In this document: positions 9,278 through 17,218 of the stretch, in pieces
Layout: every line of letters starts with the position of its first letter
How positions within the stretch are numbered: position 1 is the first letter of the stretch
NCBI RefSeq assembly: GCF_016287535.1
Contig: NZ_JAEFAJ010000012.1
Location: 1-64,000, forward strand
Direction of reading: 5' to 3'
Origin: Ruminococcus sp.
Lineage (GTDB): Bacteria; Bacillota; Clostridia; Oscillospirales; Ruminococcaceae
Length of the DNA: 64,000 nt
Notes under the pieces: model-generated
Database searches by the model: none
Seen by the model: the letters and a program-made list of their open reading frames with translations, nothing else
What the model was told of the DNA's origin: nothing
Translations under genes and position numbers: made by a program

Positions 9278-10005
9278 GGCAGCAAACGGTGTATTCTAAT
9301 TTATCAGAGCTTCATGCCGAAGATAATATCGCCGTTCTCACAATAAACAACGGTCCGAAGAATCTGCTCTCAGAACCCGAATTCATAGACCGCAGAGAGC
9401 TCCTTAGCTGGCTGGATAAGAATCCGCAGACAGGAGCTCTTGTCATTAAAGGAGAGGGCAGACATTTCTCACACGGCGCTGACGTTTCACTGTTCGGTAC
9501 TTCCGAAATCCCGGTACTCTCGGAAAAGCTTGAAAAAGCCCGTGAGCTTCTCAGGACCATCGAGGAGCTTCCCATCGTTACGGCAGCTGCCATCAACGGG
9601 GGCTGCTTCGGCGGTGGACTTGAAGTCGCTCTCAGCTGTCAGTTCCGAATCGCTTCGCCGAAGGCTCTCCTCGGACTTACCGAGATAATGCACGGCGTTG
9701 TTCCGGGTATGGGCGGTATGGAACGACTTTACAGACTGCTCGGCAGGGAAAAGGCTCTTCAGATGATATTGCAGGGCGAAATGATAAGCGCTTCGGACGC
9801 TCTCTCAATGGGACTTGTTACAAAAATAACAGAGCAGAAGGACGCCTTCGAGGAGACCATGAGCTTCGTGAAAGAGCTCATCTCAGGCAAGTCCATGGCT
9901 CAGATAAACGGTATAACAGGCACGTTGAACCGTGCTTCACACGGTGAAAACGATCCTTCAAAGGGCTGCTTTGAAGCTGCTCTTGCGGAGGCATTAAAGA
10001 AATGA
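9274..10005 (+). CDS. Enoyl-CoA hydratase/isomerase family protein (crotonase 1)
   Basis: 243 residues, full crotonase length. Both oxyanion-hole segments are present (GRHFSHGADV; NGGCFGGGLE). Both catalytic Glu positions of classical enoyl-CoA hydratase are kept, one in GGGLEVA and one in GLTEIMHG. It is therefore likely to add or remove water on a 3-hydroxyacyl thioester, rather than being an HMG-cassette decarboxylase. Translation starts at GTG 9274, overlapping the carrier-protein stop by four bases, and ends with a four-base overlap into the thioesterase, so translation is coupled. Confidence 0.85.
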   Translation: MRQQTVYSNLSELHAEDNIAVLTINNGPKNLLSEPEFIDRRELLSWLDKNPQTGALVIKGEGRHFSHGADVSLFGTSEIPVLSEKLEKARELLRTIEELPIVTAAAINGGCFGGGLEVALSCQFRIASPKALLGLTEIMHGVVPGMGGMERLYRLLGREKALQMILQGEMISASDALSMGLVTKITEQKDAFEETMSFVKELISGKSMAQINGITGTLNRASHGENDPSKGCFEAALAEALKK

Positions 10006-10415
10006 ACAAAAGTACATATCACCTTACTGTGCGCGGCTGCGAGCTTGACTCGTTCGGCCACGTCAATAATGCCGTATACCTTCAGTACGCTGAAACGGCA
10101 GTATGGAACTTCTTCAGACAGAGCGATCATCTTGACGAGCTGTTTGAAAGCGGACTGTTCCCCGTAATACTTGAAAGCACTCAGCGGTATATACATGAAC
10201 TGAGGCTTTTCGACGAAGTGAGGATAGAATCCGAATTCCATACATCAGGCGGCATCATAAATTATAAACATAATATATTCAACGAGGGAACAGGTCAGAT
10301 AGCCTGCAGGATAAGCGGAAAGATCGCATTTGTGGATAAAGACCGCATGATATGCAGCGTCCCCGATGAATTGATGGAATATCTGGAGAATAACAAAGAT
10401 GATAATAAAAACTGA
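10002..10415 (+). CDS. Hotdog-fold acyl thioesterase (YbgC/FadM/4-hydroxybenzoyl-CoA type)
   Basis: 137 residues. The N-terminal signature D-S-F-G-H-V-N-N-A-V-Y-L-Q-Y includes the catalytic Asp16 of this thioesterase clan. It could release a free acid from CoA or carrier protein. A second, unrelated thioesterase closes the operon (17219), so one may release product and the other clear stalled carriers (inference). The start overlaps the previous gene by four bases; the end overlaps the next by 17 bases. Confidence 0.85.
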   Translation: MNKSTYHLTVRGCELDSFGHVNNAVYLQYAETAVWNFFRQSDHLDELFESGLFPVILESTQRYIHELRLFDEVRIESEFHTSGGIINYKHNIFNEGTGQIACRISGKIAFVDKDRMICSVPDELMEYLENNKDDNKN

Positions 10416-10818
10416 CGAATTCGTCACAGAGGTGAGCGGTATCGCTTCACTCGACGAACTCACTGAAGCAGAGCTGGGCACTCCCTGTTTGCTGATAGTA
10501 CACGTCAACGGCAGCATCTATGCCGGCAATTTCAATAAAACTTCTGAGTTTTTTGTAAACGCTCCTTTTGTTACCGCTCTTGCGGACAATGAGCCCGACA
10601 GCAGTATATCAGGATTTTTTGATATGGTAATACCCGCAGAGAATACCGGTGAATTTACTGCAAAGCTCTTCAAGGACAAGACAAGATTTCAGGCAGAGCA
10701 GATCAATACCTGCTTCATAGCTGCAAGAAAGGGCAGTCAGTCTGATATACTCGACTGTGAATCAAAAGCGTTCTACCGCCTTCTTGCAGACAAGACAGGA
10801 GGCAGCTCAGATGAATGA
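10399..10818 (+). CDS. Short degenerate crotonase-like protein, probably without hydratase activity
   Basis: 139 residues. The C-terminal half looks like the end of a crotonase: FFDMVIPAEN resembles the common G-L-V-x-x-V-V-P-A-E stretch, and ESKAFYRLLA resembles the E-x-x-A-F-x-x-L tail. The N-terminal half lacks both oxyanion-hole motifs and both catalytic Glu positions. It may be a structural partner of one of the flanking full-length crotonases, or a decayed duplicate. The frame is intact and overlaps both neighbours (17 bp and 8 bp), which argues for a maintained gene. The family assignment is tentative. Confidence 0.6.
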   Translation: MIIKTDEFVTEVSGIASLDELTEAELGTPCLLIVHVNGSIYAGNFNKTSEFFVNAPFVTALADNEPDSSISGFFDMVIPAENTGEFTAKLFKDKTRFQAEQINTCFIAARKGSQSDILDCESKAFYRLLADKTGGSSDE

Positions 10819-11521
10819 TACTATCAATATCACGCTCACAGAAGAAAACGGCGTCCTCAGTTTCGTTATGGACGCTCCCAGCAACAATATCATGTCATCG
10901 GCATTCCTCGACAAGTACGAAGCCGTTATGGAGGAGGTCGCTGAAAGAGCGGCGGACGGCGGTATAAAGGGCATGATAATCAGAGGCGGCGGACGCCATT
11001 TCAGCGTAGGCGCCGACGTGGACGCTCTTTTTGAGCGTTCTCAGAAAGAGAGCTACACCGACGAGGACGGTATCCTTCCTGCCTCTCACGTAAAACAGAA
11101 ATCGCGCTTCACCTTCCTGCGCAGTCTTCCCTTCCCTGTTGTCAGCGTGGTAACAGGTTTCTGCATCGGCTCCGGCAGCGAGATAGCTGTCAACAGCCAC
11201 TACAGGGTTATCGAGAAGAACGCAAGGATAGGTCAGCCCGAATCGACCTTCGGCATACTCCCGGCACTTGGCGGCGTCGCACGAAATATCGAGATATGCG
11301 GCACTAAAAACGCATACGAACTGGTAATGTCGGGCGAGCTTATCCCCGCCGAAAAAGCCTACGCGATCGGATATGCTGATATATTCGCAGAAAAGAAACA
11401 GGGAGTTCCGGAAGCTCTCGCTCTCATTGAATACATCTCAGCAAACTATGATACCTTCTCGCCTGCACGCTTCAGGGAATACATAACTGCCTACAAGCAG
11501 AGCAGGGAGGCTAACGCATGA
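10811..11521 (+). CDS. Enoyl-CoA hydratase/isomerase family protein (crotonase 2)
   Basis: 236 residues. I chose ATG 10811 because AGGAGG (10797-10802) sits eight bases before it; an upstream in-frame start would overlap the previous gene heavily. The oxyanion segments are GRHFSVGADV and GFCIGSGSE. Both Glu positions are present (GSGSEIA; GQPESTFG). It is clearly diverged from crotonase 1, so it probably acts at a different step or chain length. It overlaps the dehydrogenase start by four bases. Confidence 0.85.
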   Translation: MNDTINITLTEENGVLSFVMDAPSNNIMSSAFLDKYEAVMEEVAERAADGGIKGMIIRGGGRHFSVGADVDALFERSQKESYTDEDGILPASHVKQKSRFTFLRSLPFPVVSVVTGFCIGSGSEIAVNSHYRVIEKNARIGQPESTFGILPALGGVARNIEICGTKNAYELVMSGELIPAEKAYAIGYADIFAEKKQGVPEALALIEYISANYDTFSPARFREYITAYKQSREANA

Positions 11522-12639
11522 ACATTGGCATTATCGGCTACGGAAAAATGGGAAAGGATATCTTCTCCCTTTTTTTTGACAGGCTTCCGGACGCACATTT
11601 CACAGTTCTTGACCTGACGGGCGCTGAGGAGAATACAGACGCTCTGCTGAAAACTCTCGGCAAGAGCCTGAAGAGAAAAAAGCTGACCGAAGAACAGTAT
11701 GAGTTCAAAAAAAGCTCCTTTCTCTTCACAGACAGTATCTCTGATATGAAGGACTGCGATATAATAATAGAGGCTGTATTCGAGGATCTGAAGGTCAAAC
11801 AGGACATATTCCGTCAGCTTGCGGGAACAGTTTCCGAAAGCTGTCTCCTTCTGACGAATACATCTTCACTGAAAATATCAGACGTTTTCGACGGCGTTCC
11901 ACACAGGGAACGCTGCTTCGGTCTGCACTTCTTCTATCCCGTAAAGCTCTCAGGCTTTGTGGAGCTCAACGTGATCCCGGATTCCTCTGAGGAAAACATT
12001 GCCAAGGCAAAGGCTCTCGTAACCGCGGGAGGTAAGAAACCCATCATATTTGAAGGCAGCTACCACATATACCTCAATCAGCTCCTTTCATGCATGATAG
12101 GTCACGCGATCATAATGAAAGAACGCTTGGACGTTTCCGTAAATGAAATGAACAACGCCCTGGCTCCGTTTTTCTCGATCGCAGCGCCGTTCGATATACT
12201 TGACAGCGTCGGACTCGGACTTATGGGCAGGGATCCCGAAAGTTTCCGTATCACACGCAGCCGTCCGCTCCATATAAAGAACTACGAGACAATGAAGTCA
12301 TGGACCGAAAACGGCTGCCCTCAGGCTCCTCTGACATTTCTCGGCTATATGGCTGAAAAAGAGACTGATACCGGAAATGTATGCGAAAACGCTGAACTGG
12401 ATATGACCGCATTCCTGCTCAATGAAACAGTGAATGCTCTTGAAGAATACAGCGGAGACAAAAATACACTCTTTGAGGCGATCTGCGATACACTCGGTCT
12501 CGCGGAAGCGCCCTCGTTCTACTACAAGAAATTCGGCACAGAAATGATCTTCTCCGCACTGGACAAATATGCAGAAGCTACCGGCTTCGCAGCTTACAAC
12601 CACAAGGATAAATCTGTATGGGACAGATACTTCAAATAA
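11518..12639 (+). CDS. 3-hydroxyacyl-CoA dehydrogenase family protein
   Basis: 373 residues. The N-terminal NAD-binding Rossmann fold has GYGKMG at residues 7-12. The family motifs NTSSL and GLHFFYP follow, with catalytic His137 inside the latter. The C-terminal half covers the usual helical dimerisation domain and an extra tail. It would interconvert 3-oxoacyl and 3-hydroxyacyl thioesters. The operon contains no FabG-like ketoreductase, so this enzyme is the obvious candidate for beta-keto reduction after the ketosynthase. That would be an unusual use of a beta-oxidation-type enzyme (inference). Confidence 0.85.
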   Translation: MNIGIIGYGKMGKDIFSLFFDRLPDAHFTVLDLTGAEENTDALLKTLGKSLKRKKLTEEQYEFKKSSFLFTDSISDMKDCDIIIEAVFEDLKVKQDIFRQLAGTVSESCLLLTNTSSLKISDVFDGVPHRERCFGLHFFYPVKLSGFVELNVIPDSSEENIAKAKALVTAGGKKPIIFEGSYHIYLNQLLSCMIGHAIIMKERLDVSVNEMNNALAPFFSIAAPFDILDSVGLGLMGRDPESFRITRSRPLHIKNYETMKSWTENGCPQAPLTFLGYMAEKETDTGNVCENAELDMTAFLLNETVNALEEYSGDKNTLFEAICDTLGLAEAPSFYYKKFGTEMIFSALDKYAEATGFAAYNHKDKSVWDRYFK

Positions 12640-12664
12640 TTTTCCGATGAAAGGAAGAAATAAT

Positions 12665-13876
12665 ATGAAGAAAGTAGTTATCACAGGTCTTGGCTCGATC
12701 ACTGCCATAGGTCTGAACACCAACGATTACTGGAATGCTCTCACCAACGGAGAATGCGGTATGGCTAAAATAACTCGCATCTCCTTAAAAGATCACGATA
12801 CGACCGTTGCCGCTCAGGTAAGCGACGATTTTGAAGCGCTCGTTTCAAAACACTGGAAAAAACGTCAGCTCAATATAACCACAAAAAGTACAAGAATGTG
12901 TCTCGCAGCTGCAGGGGAAGCAATCGACGACTGCGGCGCAGACTTCACTGCACTCGATACAACAAGGATAGGAATAATCTTCGGTATAGCCGACAACTCA
13001 TACAACGACAGCGAAAAAGAGGGACGAACAAATATCATACTCAAGCGTATGCCAAGCGAGATCCCCGCAATGCTTGCTCTTAAATACGGCATTAAGGGAC
13101 CTTCATTCAATATCAGCACAGCCTGCGCTTCATCCGCTTATGCAGCGACCCTCGGAAAACAGCTCATACAGTCGGGCGCTTACGATATGATAATCACAGG
13201 CGGTATGTCAAATGTGGTATCACATATCATACTCAACGGCTTCAACCAGCTCCTTGCTATGTCGGTAAATCCCGACCCTGCTACAGCTTCACGCCCGTTC
13301 ACCAAGAACCGTGACGGCTTCATCATGGGCGAAGGAAGCGGCGTAATCATACTCGAATCCGAGGAACACGCAAAGGCAAGAGGCGCCAAGATATACTGCG
13401 AGCTTGCAGGTGCAAGCATGACCTGTGAGGCATACAACCTGACAGCGCCCAAGACAGACGGCGAAGGTATGGCTGAGGCTATCAGTCTCGCTATCAGGGA
13501 CGCAGGCATCTCGCCTGACGAGGTGGACTACATCAATGCTCACGGTACGTCCACAAGTCTCAACGATCTCTATGAAACAATGGCTGTAAAGAAGATATTC
13601 GGCAAAAAAGCCTATGATATCCCGATGTCATCCATCAAGGCCGCTATCGGACATACCCTTACAGCCTGCGGCGCTCTTGAGGGAATCGCCTGTGTAAAGG
13701 CTATCGAGTCAGGTATCCTCCCGCCGACTATCCACTACGATGAGCCGGATCCGGAGCTTGATCTCAACTATATCCCGAACAAGGCTTTAAAGAAAGATGT
13801 AAATGTTGCCATATCAAATTCATTCGGTTTCGGCGGACATAACTCAACTCTTGTCTTCAGGAAATATCAGGGCTGA
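12665..13876 (+). CDS. Beta-ketoacyl-ACP synthase (FabF-like)
   Basis: 403 residues from ATG 12665, preceded by AAGGAAG. The complete Cys-His-His triad is Cys154 in STACASS, His293 in NAHGTSTS and His330 in AIGHTLTACG, with Lys325 also kept. The C-terminal GFGGHN loop is present. It should catalyse decarboxylative Claisen condensation and is the only condensing enzyme in the operon, so it either works iteratively or performs a single extension. Intact Cys154 rules out a decarboxylase-only synthase of the Cys-to-Ser type. Confidence 0.92.
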   Translation: MKKVVITGLGSITAIGLNTNDYWNALTNGECGMAKITRISLKDHDTTVAAQVSDDFEALVSKHWKKRQLNITTKSTRMCLAAAGEAIDDCGADFTALDTTRIGIIFGIADNSYNDSEKEGRTNIILKRMPSEIPAMLALKYGIKGPSFNISTACASSAYAATLGKQLIQSGAYDMIITGGMSNVVSHIILNGFNQLLAMSVNPDPATASRPFTKNRDGFIMGEGSGVIILESEEHAKARGAKIYCELAGASMTCEAYNLTAPKTDGEGMAEAISLAIRDAGISPDEVDYINAHGTSTSLNDLYETMAVKKIFGKKAYDIPMSSIKAAIGHTLTACGALEGIACVKAIESGILPPTIHYDEPDPELDLNYIPNKALKKDVNVAISNSFGFGGHNSTLVFRKYQG

Positions 13877-13902
13877 GAAACAGCCGGGAAAGGGAACATG
13901 AA

Positions 13903-14259
13903 ATGCCTATAACACAAATGAAGACTAATTACAGATTCAGCTCGCCTGCTCTTCGCACAGCCTTCATCGACGAAGCTGCAAGCGAGCTTTCAGAGATACT
14001 CCGAAAGCCGTTGCCGGCAATAATGGTAATGCTCGACGAGTGCTCAATGTACATGAACAGCTCGGAAGACACAGTTTTCTTTGCAGAGTTCAGATATATA
14101 CTCCCTCAGGAGTATGCTGACAACAAGGCAGCCTTTCTGAAAGAGCTCGCCGACAGAATGCTCAGCATTATACAGAAGCACACCCATGCAGATCCCTACC
14201 GCGTTTATATGCAGTTCACAGAGATGACACGTGAGGGCGCATGGAAATATACAGGCTGA
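13903..14259 (+). CDS. MIF-like tautomerase
   Basis: 118 residues. It matches the macrophage migration inhibitory factor branch of the tautomerase superfamily along its whole length. Met is followed by Pro, which becomes the catalytic N-terminal base after Met removal. The Lys equivalent of MIF Lys32 is in RKPLP, and PYRVYMQF aligns with PDRVYINY, with Asn replaced by Gln. A GAWKY tail matches the MIF end. Such enzymes interconvert keto and enol forms of alpha- or beta-dicarbonyl compounds. In this operon it could tautomerise an enolised ketide intermediate or product (inference). Confidence 0.75.
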   Translation: MPITQMKTNYRFSSPALRTAFIDEAASELSEILRKPLPAIMVMLDECSMYMNSSEDTVFFAEFRYILPQEYADNKAAFLKELADRMLSIIQKHTHADPYRVYMQFTEMTREGAWKYTG

Positions 14260-14283
14260 AACATGAGAAAGGAATAGATAAAT

Positions 14284-15405
14284 ATGAAATGGGCAATCAG
14301 AGATTTGCTTAACCCTGTAGTAACACGTTCTCTCCTCTACGGAGCAGATCCTTTTGACCTTGAGGCTATCCTCAAGAAGATCGACAATATAAAGGTCAGA
14401 AGCGGAAAGCAGATACAGGAAGTATGGATAAACGAGTGGCACGCCAAGATAGACCGCTATTCAGAGCTCCGCGACAAGGCTGAAAAGGAAGGAAACAGGA
14501 TCTCTGCAAGAGAGTATGCAAAAATGGTGACACAGTGCCACTACGCCTGCTTTATGATAAACATCGAGGATCTGGAACACAAGACCGAGATATACAACGG
14601 ACTTGAAGAAAGCTACAAGCGTTATATAAAGCTCTGTAAGAACAAGGTAGAATATGCCGAGATAGACACAAAGGAAGGAAAGCTCCCTGCTTATATACAC
14701 TATCCGGACTCAGGCAGAAAAACAAATTATCCCGTAGCAGTTACCTACTCCGGTATCGGCAGCTGCAAGGAGGAGCTCGAAATGCTGGCTGCTCCCCTCA
14801 ACGAAAGAGGTATAGCAGTTATCACTCCCGATATGCCCGGTGCGGGAGGAGCTATAATCCACAGGAACATCAAGTGCGGCGGAAAGCAGTTGGAGGCTGC
14901 TTTCAACGGCATAATCAGATTCGTTAAGAGCCATAAGAAGCTCGACGAGAAGAATATGGCTAATTTCGGACTCTGCATGGGCGGCGGCTACGCCTTCCGC
15001 GCAACTGTAAAGAATCCCAAGGCAAAGGTTTGCGTAAGTCTCTTCCCACTCCTCATGCACTTCGCAAATCTGGACAGCATCCCTGTATGGATGAAGCGCG
15101 GCAAGTGGAGCTCATATCAGTACGCTGATGATTACCTTGAAGGTATGAAGATTCTGGAGGAGGGTACTCACAAGGCAGACTTCCTCATGGTATACAGCAG
15201 CGACGACAACTGGATGTCTCCCGAAGCTTCACAGAGGCTGCTCAGCAAGGCAGCCGGCTATAAGGAGAGCATACATATCCAGGATAAGCCCGCATATGTT
15301 TCCGAGGAAACTATCATGCACGCTATGCCCGTCGGTGAACAGTACCACTGGGTAAAGCATATTGCAGCAGACTTCATAGCCGCAAGACTTAACGGGGGAA
15401 AATAA
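14284..15405 (+). CDS. Alpha/beta hydrolase with Cys nucleophile (FrsA/dienelactone-hydrolase-like)
   Basis: 373 residues. A helical N-terminal cap of about 145 residues comes before the hydrolase core. The nucleophile elbow is GLCMGGG with Cys231 in place of the usual Ser. The likely Asp is in SSDDNW (307/308) and the His is 355 (EQYHW). Ser-based FrsA/pseudooxynicotine hydrolases have a similar cap. A Cys nucleophile is typical of dienelactone hydrolase. It might open a lactone, cleave a C-C bond in a diketone, or act as an acyltransferase. The function cannot be fixed from sequence. Confidence 0.7.
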   Translation: MKWAIRDLLNPVVTRSLLYGADPFDLEAILKKIDNIKVRSGKQIQEVWINEWHAKIDRYSELRDKAEKEGNRISAREYAKMVTQCHYACFMINIEDLEHKTEIYNGLEESYKRYIKLCKNKVEYAEIDTKEGKLPAYIHYPDSGRKTNYPVAVTYSGIGSCKEELEMLAAPLNERGIAVITPDMPGAGGAIIHRNIKCGGKQLEAAFNGIIRFVKSHKKLDEKNMANFGLCMGGGYAFRATVKNPKAKVCVSLFPLLMHFANLDSIPVWMKRGKWSSYQYADDYLEGMKILEEGTHKADFLMVYSSDDNWMSPEASQRLLSKAAGYKESIHIQDKPAYVSEETIMHAMPVGEQYHWVKHIAADFIAARLNGGK

Positions 15406-15406
15406 A

Positions 15407-16969
15407 ATGTCAGAGAAATTTTTCGATTTCTACAGCAGATACGCTCAGGAAACGCCTGAAAAGGTCCTCCTTAGAATTGACGAGAAAGAGCTTACATACG
15501 CACAGTTCATGGAAAAGACAGCTGTTTTCGGCTCTGCAATGAAGAAGCTCGGTATCGGCGAGGACGACAAGGTCGGCATATGTATGCCAAACAGCATCGA
15601 GTGGTTCATCGTTTACTGGTCGGCAGTAAGAATAGGCGCACAGCCTGTTCCCATGGATCCGCAGAGCGGCTCCTTCGAGCTCTCAAAACTCATACCTGCC
15701 ACCACATCAAAGATACTGTTCATCACTGAAAAATACAGAAACAACGATATAATCGCTGCGGTCAGCGCACTTGTTCCGTCACAGATAACACTTGACAAGG
15801 TAATATGCTTCGCTGACGACAGCGTTATCCCACAGGACAGCTGCTACACCTCCGCTGACAGGTTCACTGCGGAATACGGCAGCAGCGAATGTGAGATATA
15901 CGAGCCGGACTATCTTCACACCATGTCCCTTGCCTGCACTTCAGGCAGCACCGGCACACCAAAGATACTTTCAGTACCCTCAGGCGGATTTCTCTCCTCA
16001 CAGAAGGATATGGGCGACTACCTTGAGTTCAGGGCTGATGATGTAATGATGCTTGGCATGACACTCTATCATCAGGGCGGCTTCGGCATGGGACAGCAGA
16101 TGGTGCTCAAGGGCGGTACAGTTATGTACCAGCCCCAGTTCAATCCGATCACTTTTCTCGAAACTGTTCAGAAATACAGGATAAATGTTATACAGCTCAC
16201 TTCCACGCTTGCAAAGGTGCTTCTCTCAACTCCCGACTTTGACAAGTACGACCTTTCAAGCGTCCGTATCTGTTATTTCGCAGGAGAGGTACTCCCGAAA
16301 GAGATAGCTGATATCTTCGTTGAAAAGCTCCATATCCGCGTTATCAATGTCATCGGCTCTTCCGAGACCTGCACTATGGTGGTATGGGATTCCGCAAGAG
16401 ACGCAGGCACTGACCCCAGCGACTTCCGCAAGCTCAGCTTCACCGACGTCCGCGTTATCGACGAGAAACACAACGAGGTTCCTGAGGGTGAAGTCGGAGA
16501 ACTCTGCGTATACACAGACGGAGTTATCACGGACTATTTCGGCAATCCTCAGCTCTCGGCAGAGAAGATACTCACAGATGAGCAGGGACGCCGCTGGTTC
16601 TGTACAGGAGACCTTGTAAACAAGCTGCCCGGCGGTATAGTACGTTTCGCAGGAAGAAGCAAGCGCATAATCAAGCGCGGCGGCAATCTCGTTCACGCCG
16701 AGGAAGTAGAGGCTTGTCTCCTTACTCACCCGAAGATAGCGGCTGCGGCAGTTACCGACGAGCCCCACCCTGTTATCGGACAGCAGATAGTAGCCTATAT
16801 CCAGCCCAAGGGCGATGAAAGGATAACACGCGGCGAGCTGGCACGTTATTTTGACGGAAAGCTCTCAGCCTACAAGGTGCCGGACAAGATAGTTCTTGTT
16901 GAGGAGATTCCGAAGGATATCGGCAAGATACAGTTCAAATACCTCAGAAAAAAGGAGTACAAACAATGA
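15407..16969 (+). CDS. AMP-dependent acyl-CoA/acyl-ACP ligase
   Basis: 520 residues, class I adenylate-forming enzyme. The P-loop TSGSTGTPK is at 178-186. A5-type GSSET, the hinge region CTGDLV...FAGRSKR and C-terminal GKIQF with the catalytic Lys are all present. It activates a carboxylic acid as acyl-AMP and transfers it to CoA or to a carrier-protein thiol. The following gene, with a four-base overlap, is a carrier protein, so direct loading of that carrier is likely. The substrate (fatty, aryl or amino acid) cannot be read from the pocket with confidence. Confidence 0.9.
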   Translation: MSEKFFDFYSRYAQETPEKVLLRIDEKELTYAQFMEKTAVFGSAMKKLGIGEDDKVGICMPNSIEWFIVYWSAVRIGAQPVPMDPQSGSFELSKLIPATTSKILFITEKYRNNDIIAAVSALVPSQITLDKVICFADDSVIPQDSCYTSADRFTAEYGSSECEIYEPDYLHTMSLACTSGSTGTPKILSVPSGGFLSSQKDMGDYLEFRADDVMMLGMTLYHQGGFGMGQQMVLKGGTVMYQPQFNPITFLETVQKYRINVIQLTSTLAKVLLSTPDFDKYDLSSVRICYFAGEVLPKEIADIFVEKLHIRVINVIGSSETCTMVVWDSARDAGTDPSDFRKLSFTDVRVIDEKHNEVPEGEVGELCVYTDGVITDYFGNPQLSAEKILTDEQGRRWFCTGDLVNKLPGGIVRFAGRSKRIIKRGGNLVHAEEVEACLLTHPKIAAAAVTDEPHPVIGQQIVAYIQPKGDERITRGELARYFDGKLSAYKVPDKIVLVEEIPKDIGKIQFKYLRKKEYKQ

Positions 16970-17217
16970 ATAACCTTGATTTTGAAAAATTCACACAGGC
17001 TATCTCCGATTACGTCGGAGTTGACGCTTCTGAAATAACAAGAGACACCGACGTTTACGACGATCTTTACCTTGACTCGCTTGGACTTTTCGGTCTGGGC
17101 TCAGAGATAACCGAATCCTTCAGGATCAACATTCCCCTTTCACTGGTAGCTTCTATCAGCAAGGTAGGCGAGATATTCGACCTCCTTAATGAAAAGGGCA
17201 CACCTGTTGAGGAGTAA
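16966..17217 (+). CDS. Acyl carrier protein 2
   Basis: 83 residues with the LYLDSLGLF phosphopantetheine site (Ser38). It is only weakly similar to carrier 1, as expected for carriers that meet different partners. Coupled translation with the ligase suggests it receives the activated starter acid. Confidence 0.87.
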   Translation: MNNLDFEKFTQAISDYVGVDASEITRDTDVYDDLYLDSLGLFGLGSEITESFRINIPLSLVASISKVGEIFDLLNEKGTPVEE

Positions 17218-17218
17218 T

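Noticed and set aside
12569-12664. Longer start of the ketosynthase inside the dehydrogenase gene
   Set aside because: The FabF family start MKKVVITGLG is at 12665 with a ribosome site; the extension overlaps the upstream gene out of frame.
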